Part shown: piece by piece, positions 39,683 through 47,782 of the stretch | Layout: the number at the start of each line of letters is the position of its first letter | Numbering within the stretch: the first letter of the stretch is position 1 | Assembly: GCA_025059745.1 (NCBI GenBank) | Contig: JANXDH010000004.1 | Span: forward strand, 1 to 47,782 | Direction of reading: 5' to 3' | Origin: Aigarchaeota archaeon | Lineage (GTDB): Archaea; Thermoproteota; Nitrososphaeria_A; Caldarchaeales; Calditenuaceae | DNA length: 47,782 nucleotides | Notes under the pieces: generated by a model | Database searches by the model: none | Told to the model about the DNA's origin: nothing | What the model saw: the letters and a program-made list of their open reading frames with translations, nothing else | Program-made: the position numbers and the translations under genes

Positions 39683-41650
39683 TCACGACCTCTCCAATAT
39701 CAGCTCTGAGAGCCTGCCCACTCTGACTACCCATCCGGCCGGTACGACTATTGTGGTGTCATAGTCATCGATGAAGAGGGGGCCCTCGTCACGGAATGAG
39801 GCCGAGAGGTCCAACCTCCTGAAGTATCTCACGTTCATCCTCTCGCCCATCAAGAACGCGTTCCTCCTCCCCGAAGGTTCCGTCCTGATGGAGTCACCAG
39901 GCCTGGGGAAGTGAGGTCTCTCTCGTCTGATGATCCCAAATACCCGGAGCGTGACCAACTCGATCTCCCTCTCGAGCTTTATGCCGTACACGGAGAGGTG
40001 CTTGGACTCGAAGGCCTTCTTCACGTCCTCCATATTGCATGGCCTCGGTAGGGGTACGACCAGCTCCCAACCCTGCCCAACGTATCTGACGTCTGCGTAC
40101 CTGAGGAAGGCGTCTACCCTACCCAATCGCCTCTCCAGAGACTCCTCGAGCCTCCTGAACCCTTCCTCGACGTCCCTCGGCACAGAGAGCCTCGACTCGA
40201 ACTTCCAATCTGCCATCAGTAGACCTAAGGCGCTGAAGACGCCCGGGTAGGGCGGGACTATTATTTTCTTTATTCCCAGCTCCTCGGCGACGAAGGGGGC
40301 AAACTGAGGGCCTGCACCACCGAAGGCGAAGAGGCTGAACTCTGACGGGTCGAGGCCCCTCTCCACAGTAACGAGTCTGATGGATCTGGCGGCCTCCAGG
40401 TAGGCCAACCTAAGGGCCTCCTCGGCTATCTCATACGGGTCTCCTAACTTTTTGAAGGCCTCCACTACCGGTCCCTTGTAGAGGGCCATCTCTCCGCCTA
40501 GTAGCGCGTCCGGTATGATCCCGGTTAGCAGATTGGCGTCGGTTACCGTGGGTACCGTACCTCCTCGACCGTAGCAGATCGGTCCTGGATCGGAGCCAGC
40601 GCCTAATGGACCGACCCTCAACGCTCCGGCCTCATCCCTCTTTATTATAGTACCCCCGCCCGCTGAGACCTCGGCCAGATCGACGAAAGTGGACCTCACC
40701 GGATACCCAGAACCCTTGACGACTCTGCCGTGATGTGCCTCACCCCCCACCTCGTACTCTCCGGTTATCTCTATCTCGAAGTTGAACACTGAACTCCCCT
40801 TTGCGGTCGTCCCACCAACGTCGAACCCTATCACAGCTCCCTCACCTATCATCCTCGCGAACTCAGCGGTGGCCACAGCACCAGCCGCGGGACCGCTCTC
40901 TATCAGGTGTATCGGCCTCTCCTTCACCTCCTCTACGTCTACGAGTCCACCAGAGCTGGACATAACGTAGAGGTCCCTCCTGGATCCCGCGCTCAGGGCA
41001 GACTTGAGCCTCTCGAGGTATGAGGAGACAAGCGGCATGAGCACGGCGTTTACAACAGCTGTTGATGTCCTCTCGTACTCCCTCGGTTCGGGCGCGACCT
41101 CCGATGAGGTGGTGACGTACCTGAAGTGTCTCTGGAGTATCGATCTGGCGATGAGCTCGTTCTCTTGATTGAGGTAGGAGTTCAGGAAGGCGATGGCAAC
41201 CGACTCGACGCCTTGTGAGCTGAGGAGGTGGGAGGCCTTCGTTACCTCTTCCTCATCGACCCTCTTCAAGACTGTTCCCTGACTGGAGGTCCTCTCGTCT
41301 ATCTCGATCCTCAGCCCTCTAGGTATAAGCGGCCTCGGTTTATTGAAGGAGAGGTCGTAGAGCTTGGCCCTGTTCTGTCTCCCTATCTCTATCACGTCCC
41401 TGAACCCCTTGGTACAGAGTAGAGCGGCCTTTGGGAGGCCGAGGTTCTCCTGGCCCCTGAGAGCGTTAGTAGCCACTGTCGATGCGTGTATTACCTGATC
41501 GACCCCCTCTATCTTGCTCACTCCTTCCAGTATCGACCTCTCGGGTGACGTCACGCTAGTGAGGAGCTTGAACGTCCTGACTGAACCGCTATCATCGATG
41601 AACACGAAGTCCGTGAAGGTCCCTCCTACGTCGACGCCTACCGTCGTCAA
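39683..41650 (-). CDS. Hydantoinase A/oxoprolinase-family protein (second HyuA)
   Basis: A 655-residue HyuA-type ATPase with MTTVGVDVGGTFTDFVF at the N-terminus, GFDVGGTTAKGS in the middle and FAFGGAGPQFAPF as the adenosine motif. It is the likely partner of HyuB at 35893; together they would form an ATP-dependent hydantoinase or oxoprolinase-type enzyme. No gamma subunit is adjacent, unlike the 824-5356 set. The TTG at 41650 follows a TATA-like gcttatattg (minus strand, 41677-41686) by about 30 bp. Confidence 0.9.
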   Translation of the reverse strand: MTTVGVDVGGTFTDFVFIDDSGSVRTFKLLTSVTSPERSILEGVSKIEGVDQVIHASTVATNALRGQENLGLPKAALLCTKGFRDVIEIGRQNRAKLYDLSFNKPRPLIPRGLRIEIDERTSSQGTVLKRVDEEEVTKASHLLSSQGVESVAIAFLNSYLNQENELIARSILQRHFRYVTTSSEVAPEPREYERTSTAVVNAVLMPLVSSYLERLKSALSAGSRRDLYVMSSSGGLVDVEEVKERPIHLIESGPAAGAVATAEFARMIGEGAVIGFDVGGTTAKGSSVFNFEIEITGEYEVGGEAHHGRVVKGSGYPVRSTFVDLAEVSAGGGTIIKRDEAGALRVGPLGAGSDPGPICYGRGGTVPTVTDANLLTGIIPDALLGGEMALYKGPVVEAFKKLGDPYEIAEEALRLAYLEAARSIRLVTVERGLDPSEFSLFAFGGAGPQFAPFVAEELGIKKIIVPPYPGVFSALGLLMADWKFESRLSVPRDVEEGFRRLEESLERRLGRVDAFLRYADVRYVGQGWELVVPLPRPCNMEDVKKAFESKHLSVYGIKLEREIELVTLRVFGIIRRERPHFPRPGDSIRTEPSGRRNAFLMGERMNVRYFRRLDLSASFRDEGPLFIDDYDTTIVVPAGWVVRVGRLSELILERS

Positions 41651-41708
41651 GTCGTCTCAGTATCGTTCAGCTACCAACAATATAAGCATGGATCTCGAGG
41701 CGATGTGC

Positions 41709-42326
41709 TCATGGATTTGTCAGCATCGACTCGCCCCTGTAGTATATTCCGATCGCGGAGAACTCGTGTCCGTATACTGCAGAGGTGGTGAGCGTCTCGT
41801 CCTCACTATCTCGTACTATTATGATCGATGAGTTTGGGGCACGACGTTTGATCGCGTCTATCGCGTCCTCAATCCCCTCGAGTCCACCGAGGTAGAACGT
41901 GAATCTCCTCTGGCCTATGCACTCTCCGAGCCAGACCGCCTCTTGGATCCCATCGTCCAGATCTCGGAACGTACCTGTTGCTATCACGCGTCCATCAACA
42001 CCTACGGCCACACCGTTCTCCAATCCTAGGTCTATTGCGACACCTAGACGTGATATTGACGCAAGTCTTAGAGAGGAGAGTAGGACGTGCGCCAACAGAC
42101 ACTCTACAGAGTCATAAGCCTCGATGTCAAAGACTCTCCTCCAGCTCTCAGGTCGCTTCCCCCTCACTATGATCACTCTCACCCAGACCGGTAGCTCTCC
42201 CTCATCGTTGACCCAGTGGACGTTGAACCCGTGCCTCCCCGCGGCCTCCATGACCTGTGATGCCAGGAAGCTATCGTCTATTATCACACCTATCTTCATG
42301 CCCTCAGAGAGTAGTTTGAGCTTCAA
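41709..42326 (-). CDS. Conserved-looking protein of unknown function, possible RNase H-like core
   Basis: A 205-residue protein whose family I do not recognise. The N-terminal part (MKIGVIIDDSFLASQVMEAAGRHGF) looks like a small Rossmann-type domain, and residues about 94-125 (GVAIDLGLENGVAVGVDGRVIATGTFRDLDDG) resemble the first strands of an RNase H-like nuclease or ASKHA fold, with Asp97 as the candidate catalytic residue. A later strand (SIIIVRDSEDE) adds acidic residues. TTG at 42326 fits a TATA-like aaatagttat about 30 bp upstream; ATG at 42299 is an alternative. Confidence 0.6.
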   Translation of the reverse strand: MKLKLLSEGMKIGVIIDDSFLASQVMEAAGRHGFNVHWVNDEGELPVWVRVIIVRGKRPESWRRVFDIEAYDSVECLLAHVLLSSLRLASISRLGVAIDLGLENGVAVGVDGRVIATGTFRDLDDGIQEAVWLGECIGQRRFTFYLGGLEGIEDAIDAIKRRAPNSSIIIVRDSEDETLTTSAVYGHEFSAIGIYYRGESMLTNP

Positions 42327-42337
42327 TACTGTGTAGT

Positions 42338-42351
42338 CTAGATCGATCTAG
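42338..42351. promoter_or_regulatory. 14-bp perfect palindrome CTAGATCGATCTAG
   Basis: The palindrome lies in the 72-bp gap between divergent genes, between the minus-strand TATA-like element (42352-42366) and the TTG at 42326, where a bound protein would block transcription of the gene at 41709. It could also affect ilvD on the other strand. Confidence 0.5.
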
Positions 42352-42398
42352 CCGATAACTATTTACCTGACCCAGGGGTAACTCACTATGAAGGGCTC

Positions 42399-44078
42399 AT
42401 GCCTTTGAATAGATCTTTGAAGTCTTGGAGTAAGGACGTATCTCAGGGTTTCGAACGCTCACCCAACAGGGCCATGTTGAGGGCCGTGGGACTATCCGAT
42501 GAGGACTTCAACAAGCCTTTCATCGGGATAGCCAACTGCTGGAACGAGTTCACACCTTGTAACATACATCTAGACAGGGTAGCGTCCTTTGCAAAGCAGG
42601 GCGTAAAGAGTGCTGGAGGGGTCGCCTTCGTATTCAATACGATCGCGATCAGTGACGGGGTCTCGATGGGGACTGAAGGAATGAAGGCGTCTCTCGTCAG
42701 CAGAGAGGTCATCGCGGACTCGGTGGAGGTCTCGGCTGTAGCGCAGAGGCTCGACGCGTTGGTCTGCATAGCGGGCTGTGACAAATCGCTCCCCGGGATG
42801 TGCATGGCTATGGCCAGGCTCAACCAGCCCTCCATCATACTCTACGGTGGGACCATAATGCCCGGGAAATTCGGAGATAAGCCGATAACGATACAGGACG
42901 TCTTTGAGGCGGTCGGCATGTACACCAAGGGGGAGATCGATTCCCAGACGCTGTACCAGATAGAGAAGTACGCGTGCCCGGGGGAGGGGTCGTGTGGAGG
43001 CATGTATACCGCCAACACGATGGCCTGCCTCTTCGAGGCCCTCGGCGTCTCACTTCCCGGATCGGCCTCACCACCTGCAGTAGACGAGAGACGCTACAGG
43101 TTCGCGGAGGAGGCTGGGAGGGCCGTGATCAAACTGCTCGAGAACGACATAAGGCCACGCGATATAATGACCTTCGAGGCGTTCGAGAACGCCATCACGG
43201 TGGTCGCGGCCATGGCAGGCTCTACCAACGCCGTTCTGCATCTGCTAGCGATAGCACATGAGGCTGGAGTCAAGCTGACGTTGGACGACTTTGATAGGAT
43301 CAGTCGGAGGGTCCCAATAATAGGAAACTTGAGACCCTCGGGGAAGTACGTGATGTTCGATCTGGACAAGGTCGGAGGTGTTCCTCATGTCATGAAGAAG
43401 CTCCTCGACGCAGGGTTGCTCCATGGCGATACGCTAACGGTCACCGGTAAGACGTTGGCCGAGAACCTGAAGGACTACAGACCGCCCGATGGTAAGGACG
43501 TGGTCTTCAGCGTCGACCGACCGATAAACCCCGAGGGGGGCATAGTCATCCTGAGGGGAAATTTGGCGCCCGATGGTGCGGTCACCAAGATAACCTCACC
43601 AGAGTTAAGGTTTCATAGAGGTCCGGCCAAGGTTTTCGATAGTGAGGATGAGGCCTACAGGGCCACGTTAAGGGGGAAGGTCTCAGAAGGTGACGTGGTG
43701 GTGATAAGGTACGAGGGGCCGAAGGGGGGACCAGGTATGCGAGAGATGCTAGCAGTTACTGCCGCGATAGTTGGACGCGGTCTCGGCAAAAGCACCGCGC
43801 TAGTTACGGACGGTAGGTTCTCGGGTGCGACGAGGGGGTTGATGATCGGTCACGTGGCACCAGAGGCTGCTGATGGAGGGCCGATAGCGGTGGTCAAAGA
43901 CGGAGACCCGATAACCATAGACATAAGCAAGCGACTGTTAAACTTGGAGATCGACGGCGGTGAGTTAGAGGAGAGGATGAGGGCGTGGAGGCCTCTGAGA
44001 CCTAAATATGAGAAGGGGGTCTTCGCGAAGTACGTGAAGTTGGTTAAGTCAGCCTCCCTGGGAGCGGTCTGCTCCTGA
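42399..44078 (+). CDS. ilvD: Dihydroxy-acid dehydratase
   Basis: A 559-residue iron-sulfur dehydratase of branched-chain amino acid synthesis. The cluster cysteines lie in [21 protein letters not shown] and [16 protein letters not shown], and the C-terminal [19 protein letters not shown] is the family signature. In some archaea IlvD also dehydrates sugar acids, so gluconate or galactonate dehydratase activity is possible. The ATG at 42399 is 72 bp from the divergent gene. LeuD lies just downstream on the opposite strand. Confidence 0.96.
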   Translation: MPLNRSLKSWSKDVSQGFERSPNRAMLRAVGLSDEDFNKPFIGIANCWNEFTPCNIHLDRVASFAKQGVKSAGGVAFVFNTIAISDGVSMGTEGMKASLVSREVIADSVEVSAVAQRLDALVCIAGCDKSLPGMCMAMARLNQPSIILYGGTIMPGKFGDKPITIQDVFEAVGMYTKGEIDSQTLYQIEKYACPGEGSCGGMYTANTMACLFEALGVSLPGSASPPAVDERRYRFAEEAGRAVIKLLENDIRPRDIMTFEAFENAITVVAAMAGSTNAVLHLLAIAHEAGVKLTLDDFDRISRRVPIIGNLRPSGKYVMFDLDKVGGVPHVMKKLLDAGLLHGDTLTVTGKTLAENLKDYRPPDGKDVVFSVDRPINPEGGIVILRGNLAPDGAVTKITSPELRFHRGPAKVFDSEDEAYRATLRGKVSEGDVVVIRYEGPKGGPGMREMLAVTAAIVGRGLGKSTALVTDGRFSGATRGLMIGHVAPEAADGGPIAVVKDGDPITIDISKRLLNLEIDGGELEERMRAWRPLRPKYEKGVFAKYVKLVKSASLGAVCS

Positions 44079-44094
44079 GACTCTTTGACGCAGA

Positions 44095-44721
44095 TCACTC
44101 GGTTATTAAGTTCCTCGGCCTCGGATAGAGGAACTTGGGGGCCCTTCGTTCGTGCTCCTCTATCAGGTGACCGTACTGGGAGAGGGTCAGCCCGATATCG
44201 TCCAACCCCTTCAACAACCGCTCCTTAATGTTCGGCTCGATCTCGAACCTCAATATCTTATCGTCGTACTTGATGGTCTGCTCTTCCAGATCTATCGTCA
44301 TCGTGAGCTTGCCGCTCTTCGCAGAGTCCCTTATGGACTTTAGGACCTCGTCGGGTAACTTGACGCAGAGTAACCCGTTCTTGGAACAGTTGACGTAAAA
44401 GATGTCTCCGAATGAGCTCGCCAGTACGGCCTTTATGCCGAAGTCCTGGAGAGCCCATACAGCGTTCTCCCTTGAGGAACCTATGCCGAAGTTCCTCCCA
44501 GCGGCCAGTATAGACGCGTCCTTGAACTCTTGAGAGTCGAGGACGAAACCCGGTATGGGCCGTCCGTCATCTGTGTACCTCCACCTGTAGAAGAGGTACT
44601 TCCCCAACCCTCTCCTCTCGACGAGCTTCAGGAACTGGGCCGGTATAATCTGATCCGTATCGACGTCGTCCGCATCGAGCGGCGCCACCTTCCCCTCCAC
44701 CCTCCGAACCGGCGCAGGCAT
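44095..44721 (-). CDS. leuD: 3-isopropylmalate dehydratase small subunit family (LeuD)
   Basis: A 208-residue aconitase-swivel domain protein: VAPLDADDVDTDQIIPAQFLK near the start, AGRNFGIGSSRENAVWALQDFGIKAVLASSFGDIFYVNCSKNGLL and KLPDEV. It partners a LeuC large subunit, absent from this window. The longer frame to 44826 overlaps the divergent gene; ATG at 44721 gives the family start and follows a TATA-like attattattta. The leucine-pathway role is favoured by IlvD next door; the 2,3-dimethylmalate or homoaconitase forms are alternatives. Confidence 0.92.
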   Translation of the reverse strand: MPAPVRRVEGKVAPLDADDVDTDQIIPAQFLKLVERRGLGKYLFYRWRYTDDGRPIPGFVLDSQEFKDASILAAGRNFGIGSSRENAVWALQDFGIKAVLASSFGDIFYVNCSKNGLLCVKLPDEVLKSIRDSAKSGKLTMTIDLEEQTIKYDDKILRFEIEPNIKERLLKGLDDIGLTLSQYGHLIEEHERRAPKFLYPRPRNLITE

Positions 44722-44773
44722 GGGGTTAACTTCCCTAACCCTAAATAATAATGTTTTACCCTGATCTCTGAGT

Positions 44774-45637
44774 GTGGTCTCATCGGATACGGAGCCTTCT
44801 AAGAGGCGGGTCGAGGTCCACGTCATGGTGCCCAGTAGTTACGCGCGTGATGCATCACACCTGAGGGAGAAGACCTCGAGGATAGGGTTTCTGTGTAGGG
44901 CCCTGGCCATTTTCAGGATAGATAAGCTCGTCCTCTATCACGAGGAGCCAAAAAACCCCGACGTTGGAGAGGCCATCTTGATAAAGAGCATCGCGGATTA
45001 CATGAACACACCGCCCTACCTCAGGAAGAGAGCTTTTAGACTCAGAGAGGACTTACGCTACGTCGGCCTCTTGCCTCCCTTAAACATACCGACGCACCCA
45101 CCTTCACCGGATCTTCAAGAGGGGTCCTCTGAGGTCAGGGAGGGACGGGTAGTAAAGATGGGGCCCGCCTACTTCATAGACGCCGGCCTGAGGAGACTGA
45201 TCCCGTCAAAGTCGGGGATGAGGGAGGGCCAGCGGGTCTACTTGCTGGTCACCAAAAGGGGCGGGAGGCTGAGGTACAAGTCGATCTCGAGGAGGAAAGT
45301 GGGCGTCTACACCGGCTTCAGGACCGTGATCTCCGAGTCCCCTATCAGAGAGTCGCTGAATGGGTACGGGCTCAAGATAGCTACCTCGAGGCTAGGTAGA
45401 GACGTCCGCGAGGTGGTGGATGAGCTGAGGTCCAAGTTCAATACCCTGAATGGGCCAGTTTGCGTGGCCTTCGGGTCTTATAAAAGAGGCCTAGAAGAGA
45501 TATGCGAGGCACAGGGAGAGAGGGTGGATGAGCTGTTCGACTATGTCCTGAACTTCGCCCCCGCGCAGGGCGTGAGGACTATCAGGACTGAGGAGGCTGT
45601 CTACGTGGTTCTCGCGGTGCTGAACTTTATCCTGTGA
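44774..45637 (+). CDS. SPOUT-type putative RNA methyltransferase (DUF171 family)
   Basis: A 287-residue archaeal protein of the DUF171 family (putative RNA methyltransferase; the eukaryotic relative is SPOUT1/C9orf114). VMVPSSYARDASHLREKTSRIGFLCRAL, the inserted OB-like domain (about 115-180: GRVVKMGPAYFIDAGL, then GQRVYLLVTKR) and the C-terminal knot FGSYKRGLEEIC to VRTIRTEEAVYVVLAVLNFIL are typical. The target RNA is unknown. GTG at 44774 is the open-frame start; a later in-frame start near MVPSSY (44825) is possible. Confidence 0.85.
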   Translation: MVSSDTEPSKRRVEVHVMVPSSYARDASHLREKTSRIGFLCRALAIFRIDKLVLYHEEPKNPDVGEAILIKSIADYMNTPPYLRKRAFRLREDLRYVGLLPPLNIPTHPPSPDLQEGSSEVREGRVVKMGPAYFIDAGLRRLIPSKSGMREGQRVYLLVTKRGGRLRYKSISRRKVGVYTGFRTVISESPIRESLNGYGLKIATSRLGRDVREVVDELRSKFNTLNGPVCVAFGSYKRGLEEICEAQGERVDELFDYVLNFAPAQGVRTIRTEEAVYVVLAVLNFIL

Positions 45638-45666
45638 AAGCTTAATTTTTCAAATGAACAAGTGTC

Positions 45667-45703
45667 ATTTACAATAACTTATAATGATTTACAATAACTT
45701 ATA
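45667..45703 (+). repeat. Duplicated 17-bp promoter element upstream of sufB
   Basis: ATTTACAATAACTTATA occurs at 45667-45683 and again at 45687-45703, a period of 20 bp. Each copy ends in a TATA-like ACTTATA. The second is about 26 bp before the ATG at 45726, so it is probably the working TATA box, and the first could be a second promoter or half of a regulator site. A GGAGG follows at 45706-45710. Confidence 0.6.
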
Positions 45704-45725
45704 TAGGAGGTTCTATAACTATGTT

Positions 45726-47126
45726 ATGAAGATGTCTGAACTGACCTTTGACTACTCGAGGTACAACTTCAGGGACCCGCTCGACAGGTACCAGTACATC
45801 TCTAGACCTGGACTCTCAGAGGAGGTCGTGGAGGAGATATCGATGCTGAAGGACGAGCCGGAGTGGATGAGGAGATTGAGGTTGAGGGCCTACAGGGTCT
45901 TCTCGGAGAAGCCGATGCCCATGTGGGGCGCCGATCTCTCGTCTATCGACTTTAACGCGATCAGATACTACATGAAGCCCACCGATAAGAAGTCGAGGAG
46001 CTGGGATGACGTACCCGACTACATAAAGCGAACGTTCGAGAAGCTCGGCATCCCTGAGGCCGAGAGGAAGTTCCTCGCGGGCGTGGGCGCGCAGTACGAG
46101 TCAGAGGTGGTCTATCACAACCTCCGCAAGGATTTAGAGAGGCAGGGGGTCATCTTCGTCGATACGGACACGGCCCTACGCGAGTACCCTGACTTAGTCA
46201 AGAGGTACTTCGGTACCGTAATCCCCCCTGAGGACAACAAATTCGCGGCACTGAACACAGCTGTGTGGAGCGGGGGCAGCTTCATCTACGTACCTGAGGG
46301 GGTTCAGGTTGAGTTCCCACTCCAGGCATACTTCAGGATCAACGCATCTAACGTGGGCCAGTTCGAGAGGACGCTGATCATCGCGGAGCCTCACAGCAAG
46401 GTCCACTACATAGAGGGCTGCACAGCACCCATCTACAGCACCGAGAGCCTACACTCGGCCGTAGTTGAGATTATCGCGTTGAAGGGAGCTTACGTCAGGT
46501 ACACTACCCTCCAGAACTGGAGCACCGACATCTACAACCTAGTTACCAAGAGGGCCTTCGCCTACGAGAACGCGGTCGTCGAATGGGTCGACGCGAATGT
46601 GGGTAGCAAAGTGACGATGAAGTACCCGAGCGTCTATCTGCTCGGAAGGAATGCGAAGGCGGAGATACTATCGGTGGCTTTCGCAGGGAGGGGCCAGCAC
46701 CAAGACACAGGTGCGAAGGCAATACACCTAGCGCCGGATACCACGAGCAGGATTACGTCTAAGTCGGTATGTAAGGACGGTGGTAGGACGTCCTACAGGG
46801 GTCTCTTGCACGTCGGTAAGGGTGCCAAGCGCGTGAAGTCCAGCGTGAGGTGTGACGCGCTGATCTTAGATGACGTATCTCGAACGGACACGTACCCGTA
46901 CAACGAGGTCTATGAGGACGACGCGGTCATAACTCACGAGGCCACCGTTGGTAAGATAGGTGAGGACCAGCTGTTCTACCTGATGAGTAGGGGGATACCG
47001 GAGCAGGAGGCGCTGAACATGATAGTGCTTGGCTTCCTTGAGGGGTTCACCAAGACACTGCCGATGGAGTATGCGATTGAGTTCAACAGGTTGATCGAGC
47101 TCGAGATGAGTGGGAGCGTAGGCTAA
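45726..47126 (+). CDS. sufB: Fe-S cluster assembly protein SufB
   Basis: A 466-residue SufB of the SufBCD scaffold that builds iron-sulfur clusters. The beta-helix core motifs are present ([54 protein letters not shown] and [22 protein letters not shown], with the ISRG-like end and LEGF typical of SufB). The frame is open from 45684, but ATG at 45726 (or 45732) gives the family N-terminus and fits the promoter repeat. Neither SufC nor SufD is in the window; sufC may lie elsewhere. It is convergent with thiI, 3 bp apart. Confidence 0.95.
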   Translation: MKMSELTFDYSRYNFRDPLDRYQYISRPGLSEEVVEEISMLKDEPEWMRRLRLRAYRVFSEKPMPMWGADLSSIDFNAIRYYMKPTDKKSRSWDDVPDYIKRTFEKLGIPEAERKFLAGVGAQYESEVVYHNLRKDLERQGVIFVDTDTALREYPDLVKRYFGTVIPPEDNKFAALNTAVWSGGSFIYVPEGVQVEFPLQAYFRINASNVGQFERTLIIAEPHSKVHYIEGCTAPIYSTESLHSAVVEIIALKGAYVRYTTLQNWSTDIYNLVTKRAFAYENAVVEWVDANVGSKVTMKYPSVYLLGRNAKAEILSVAFAGRGQHQDTGAKAIHLAPDTTSRITSKSVCKDGGRTSYRGLLHVGKGAKRVKSSVRCDALILDDVSRTDTYPYNEVYEDDAVITHEATVGKIGEDQLFYLMSRGIPEQEALNMIVLGFLEGFTKTLPMEYAIEFNRLIELEMSGSVG

Positions 47127-47129
47127 TTC

Positions 47130-47782
47130 TCAGTGGTCGACCGTCCGGGTCACCAGCTCTAGCTCCTCCAGTCCCTCTAACGCCTTTTCAACGCACTCAT
47201 CGAGATTGAGCCTCGTCCACCACTCTATGATCTCCTCGACCGTGGTCTTGGTCTTCGGCCTCTTGGTGAGTATGGAGCAGCAGTCCTTGTACTCCTTGAT
47301 CGAGATATCGTAGGTGCCTATCTCCTTCGCAATCTTTATGATCTCCTCCTTGTTCATCCCTATCAACGGCCTGTAAACAGGTACTCGCAGGCCATAAGAT
47401 GCCGCGAGTAGGTTCTCCAGCGTCTGAGAGGCGACCTGACCCAATGAGTCTCCGGTGACTATACCGAGCGAGCCGTCCCTCTTGCAGAGCTCCTCCGCCA
47501 CCCTGAGCATATAACGCCTGAACAGGACCAGTTCTATCCTCGGATCCGCATTGAGGACGTACCTCAGGAAGTTCGAGAAGTCTGAGAGGTAAACTCTCGA
47601 TCTCCGCGAGTGCTCGAGGAGCTTAATAGCAAGATGATGGATCTTGCTACCTCTGACCTCGTCCACACTGGATAACGAGTAGAAGTGGAGGAAGTTGACC
47701 AAGCACCCGCGTTTCATCATCATATAGCTCGCTACGGGTGAGTCTATACCACCTGAAAGTAGCACGACGACTCTACCAGTCG
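47130..47782 (-). CDS. thiI: tRNA 4-thiouridine synthetase ThiI, C-terminal part (partial)
   Basis: The frame runs off the right edge, so the N-terminal THUMP region is outside. The visible part has the PP-loop SGGIDSPVASYMM, VTGDSLGQVASQTLENL, and the late ThiI segment KDCCSILTKRPKTKTT. No rhodanese domain follows; the gene ends soon after the PP-loop domain, as is usual in archaea. It adds sulfur to U8 of tRNA or takes part in thiazole synthesis. With the E1-rhodanese protein at 24834 and SufB next door, it belongs to sulfur-transfer functions. Confidence 0.93.
   Translation of the reverse strand, partial: TGRVVVLLSGGIDSPVASYMMMKRGCLVNFLHFYSLSSVDEVRGSKIHHLAIKLLEHSRRSRVYLSDFSNFLRYVLNADPRIELVLFRRYMLRVAEELCKRDGSLGIVTGDSLGQVASQTLENLLAASYGLRVPVYRPLIGMNKEEIIKIAKEIGTYDISIKEYKDCCSILTKRPKTKTTVEEIIEWWTRLNLDECVEKALEGLEELELVTRTVDH

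Noticed and set aside
44722-44826. Extended LeuD start at 44826
   Set aside because: It overlaps the divergent GTG-start gene and lacks family-like sequence; ATG at 44721 is preceded by a TATA-like element.

Overview
The window is densely packed archaeal chromosome. The evidence is MCM, two GINS proteins, PriS and a Hel308 helicase, SecY with uL15 and L34e, diphthine synthase, deoxyhypusine synthases, wyosine synthase Taw1, archaeal FAD synthase, and a tRNA with a bulge-helix-bulge type intron. TATA boxes sit about 26 bp from many GTG/TTG/ATG starts, suggesting many leaderless mRNAs. The Gins23-MCM and Gins51-PriS pairings point to the TACK side of the Archaea, and the AGG/ATA-rich codon use would suit a thermophile. 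Lineage is inference. I see no rRNA, insertion sequence, prophage or CRISPR.

Layout. (1) 1-6405: a metabolic locus with an isochorismatase-fold hydrolase and, on the minus strand, a beta-keto acid cleavage enzyme (BKACE) followed by all three subunits of an acetone-carboxylase-like enzyme (gamma, HyuA, HyuB). (2) 6548-11245: replication and repair run gins23-mcm-hel308. (3) 11219-18322: CitG-like protein and methyltransferase (minus), then an HTH/ferritin-like fusion, HIT protein, HAD phosphatase, Taw1, aspartokinase and CMP kinase (plus). (4) 18312-22951: L34e, an EMC3-like insertase, SecY and uL15, then a DoxX-like protein, FAD synthase and a DphB-DUF357 fusion. (5) 23011-24833: a ParA-type partition operon with flanking motif repeats. 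(6) 24834-27930: E1-like/rhodanese sulfur-transfer protein, Gins51, PriS. (7) 28019-35687: UDP-sugar dehydrogenase, two convergent deoxyhypusine-synthase-family genes, CTP synthase, an orphan substrate-binding protein with a palindrome in its promoter, a nicotinamidase-like hydrolase and a nitroreductase. (8) 35780-41650: tRNA-Gly(CCC), a second HyuB and HyuA set apart on opposite strands, an archaeal AsnA-type synthetase and a luciferase-like oxidoreductase. (9) 41709-47782: an unknown protein, IlvD, LeuD, a SPOUT-type methyltransferase, SufB behind a duplicated promoter element, and the C-terminal half of ThiI.

The most attractive hypothesis is region 1. A ketone carboxylase yields a beta-keto acid, and BKACE cleaves beta-keto acids with acetyl-CoA, so the locus could encode a two-step route: R-CO-CH3 to R-CO-CH2-COOH, then R-CO-CoA plus acetoacetate. 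The second most notable item is the partition operon: an RHH-like gene, parA and a small helical gene, preceded by a GTGA(A)CGT motif repeated at exact 19-bp spacing.
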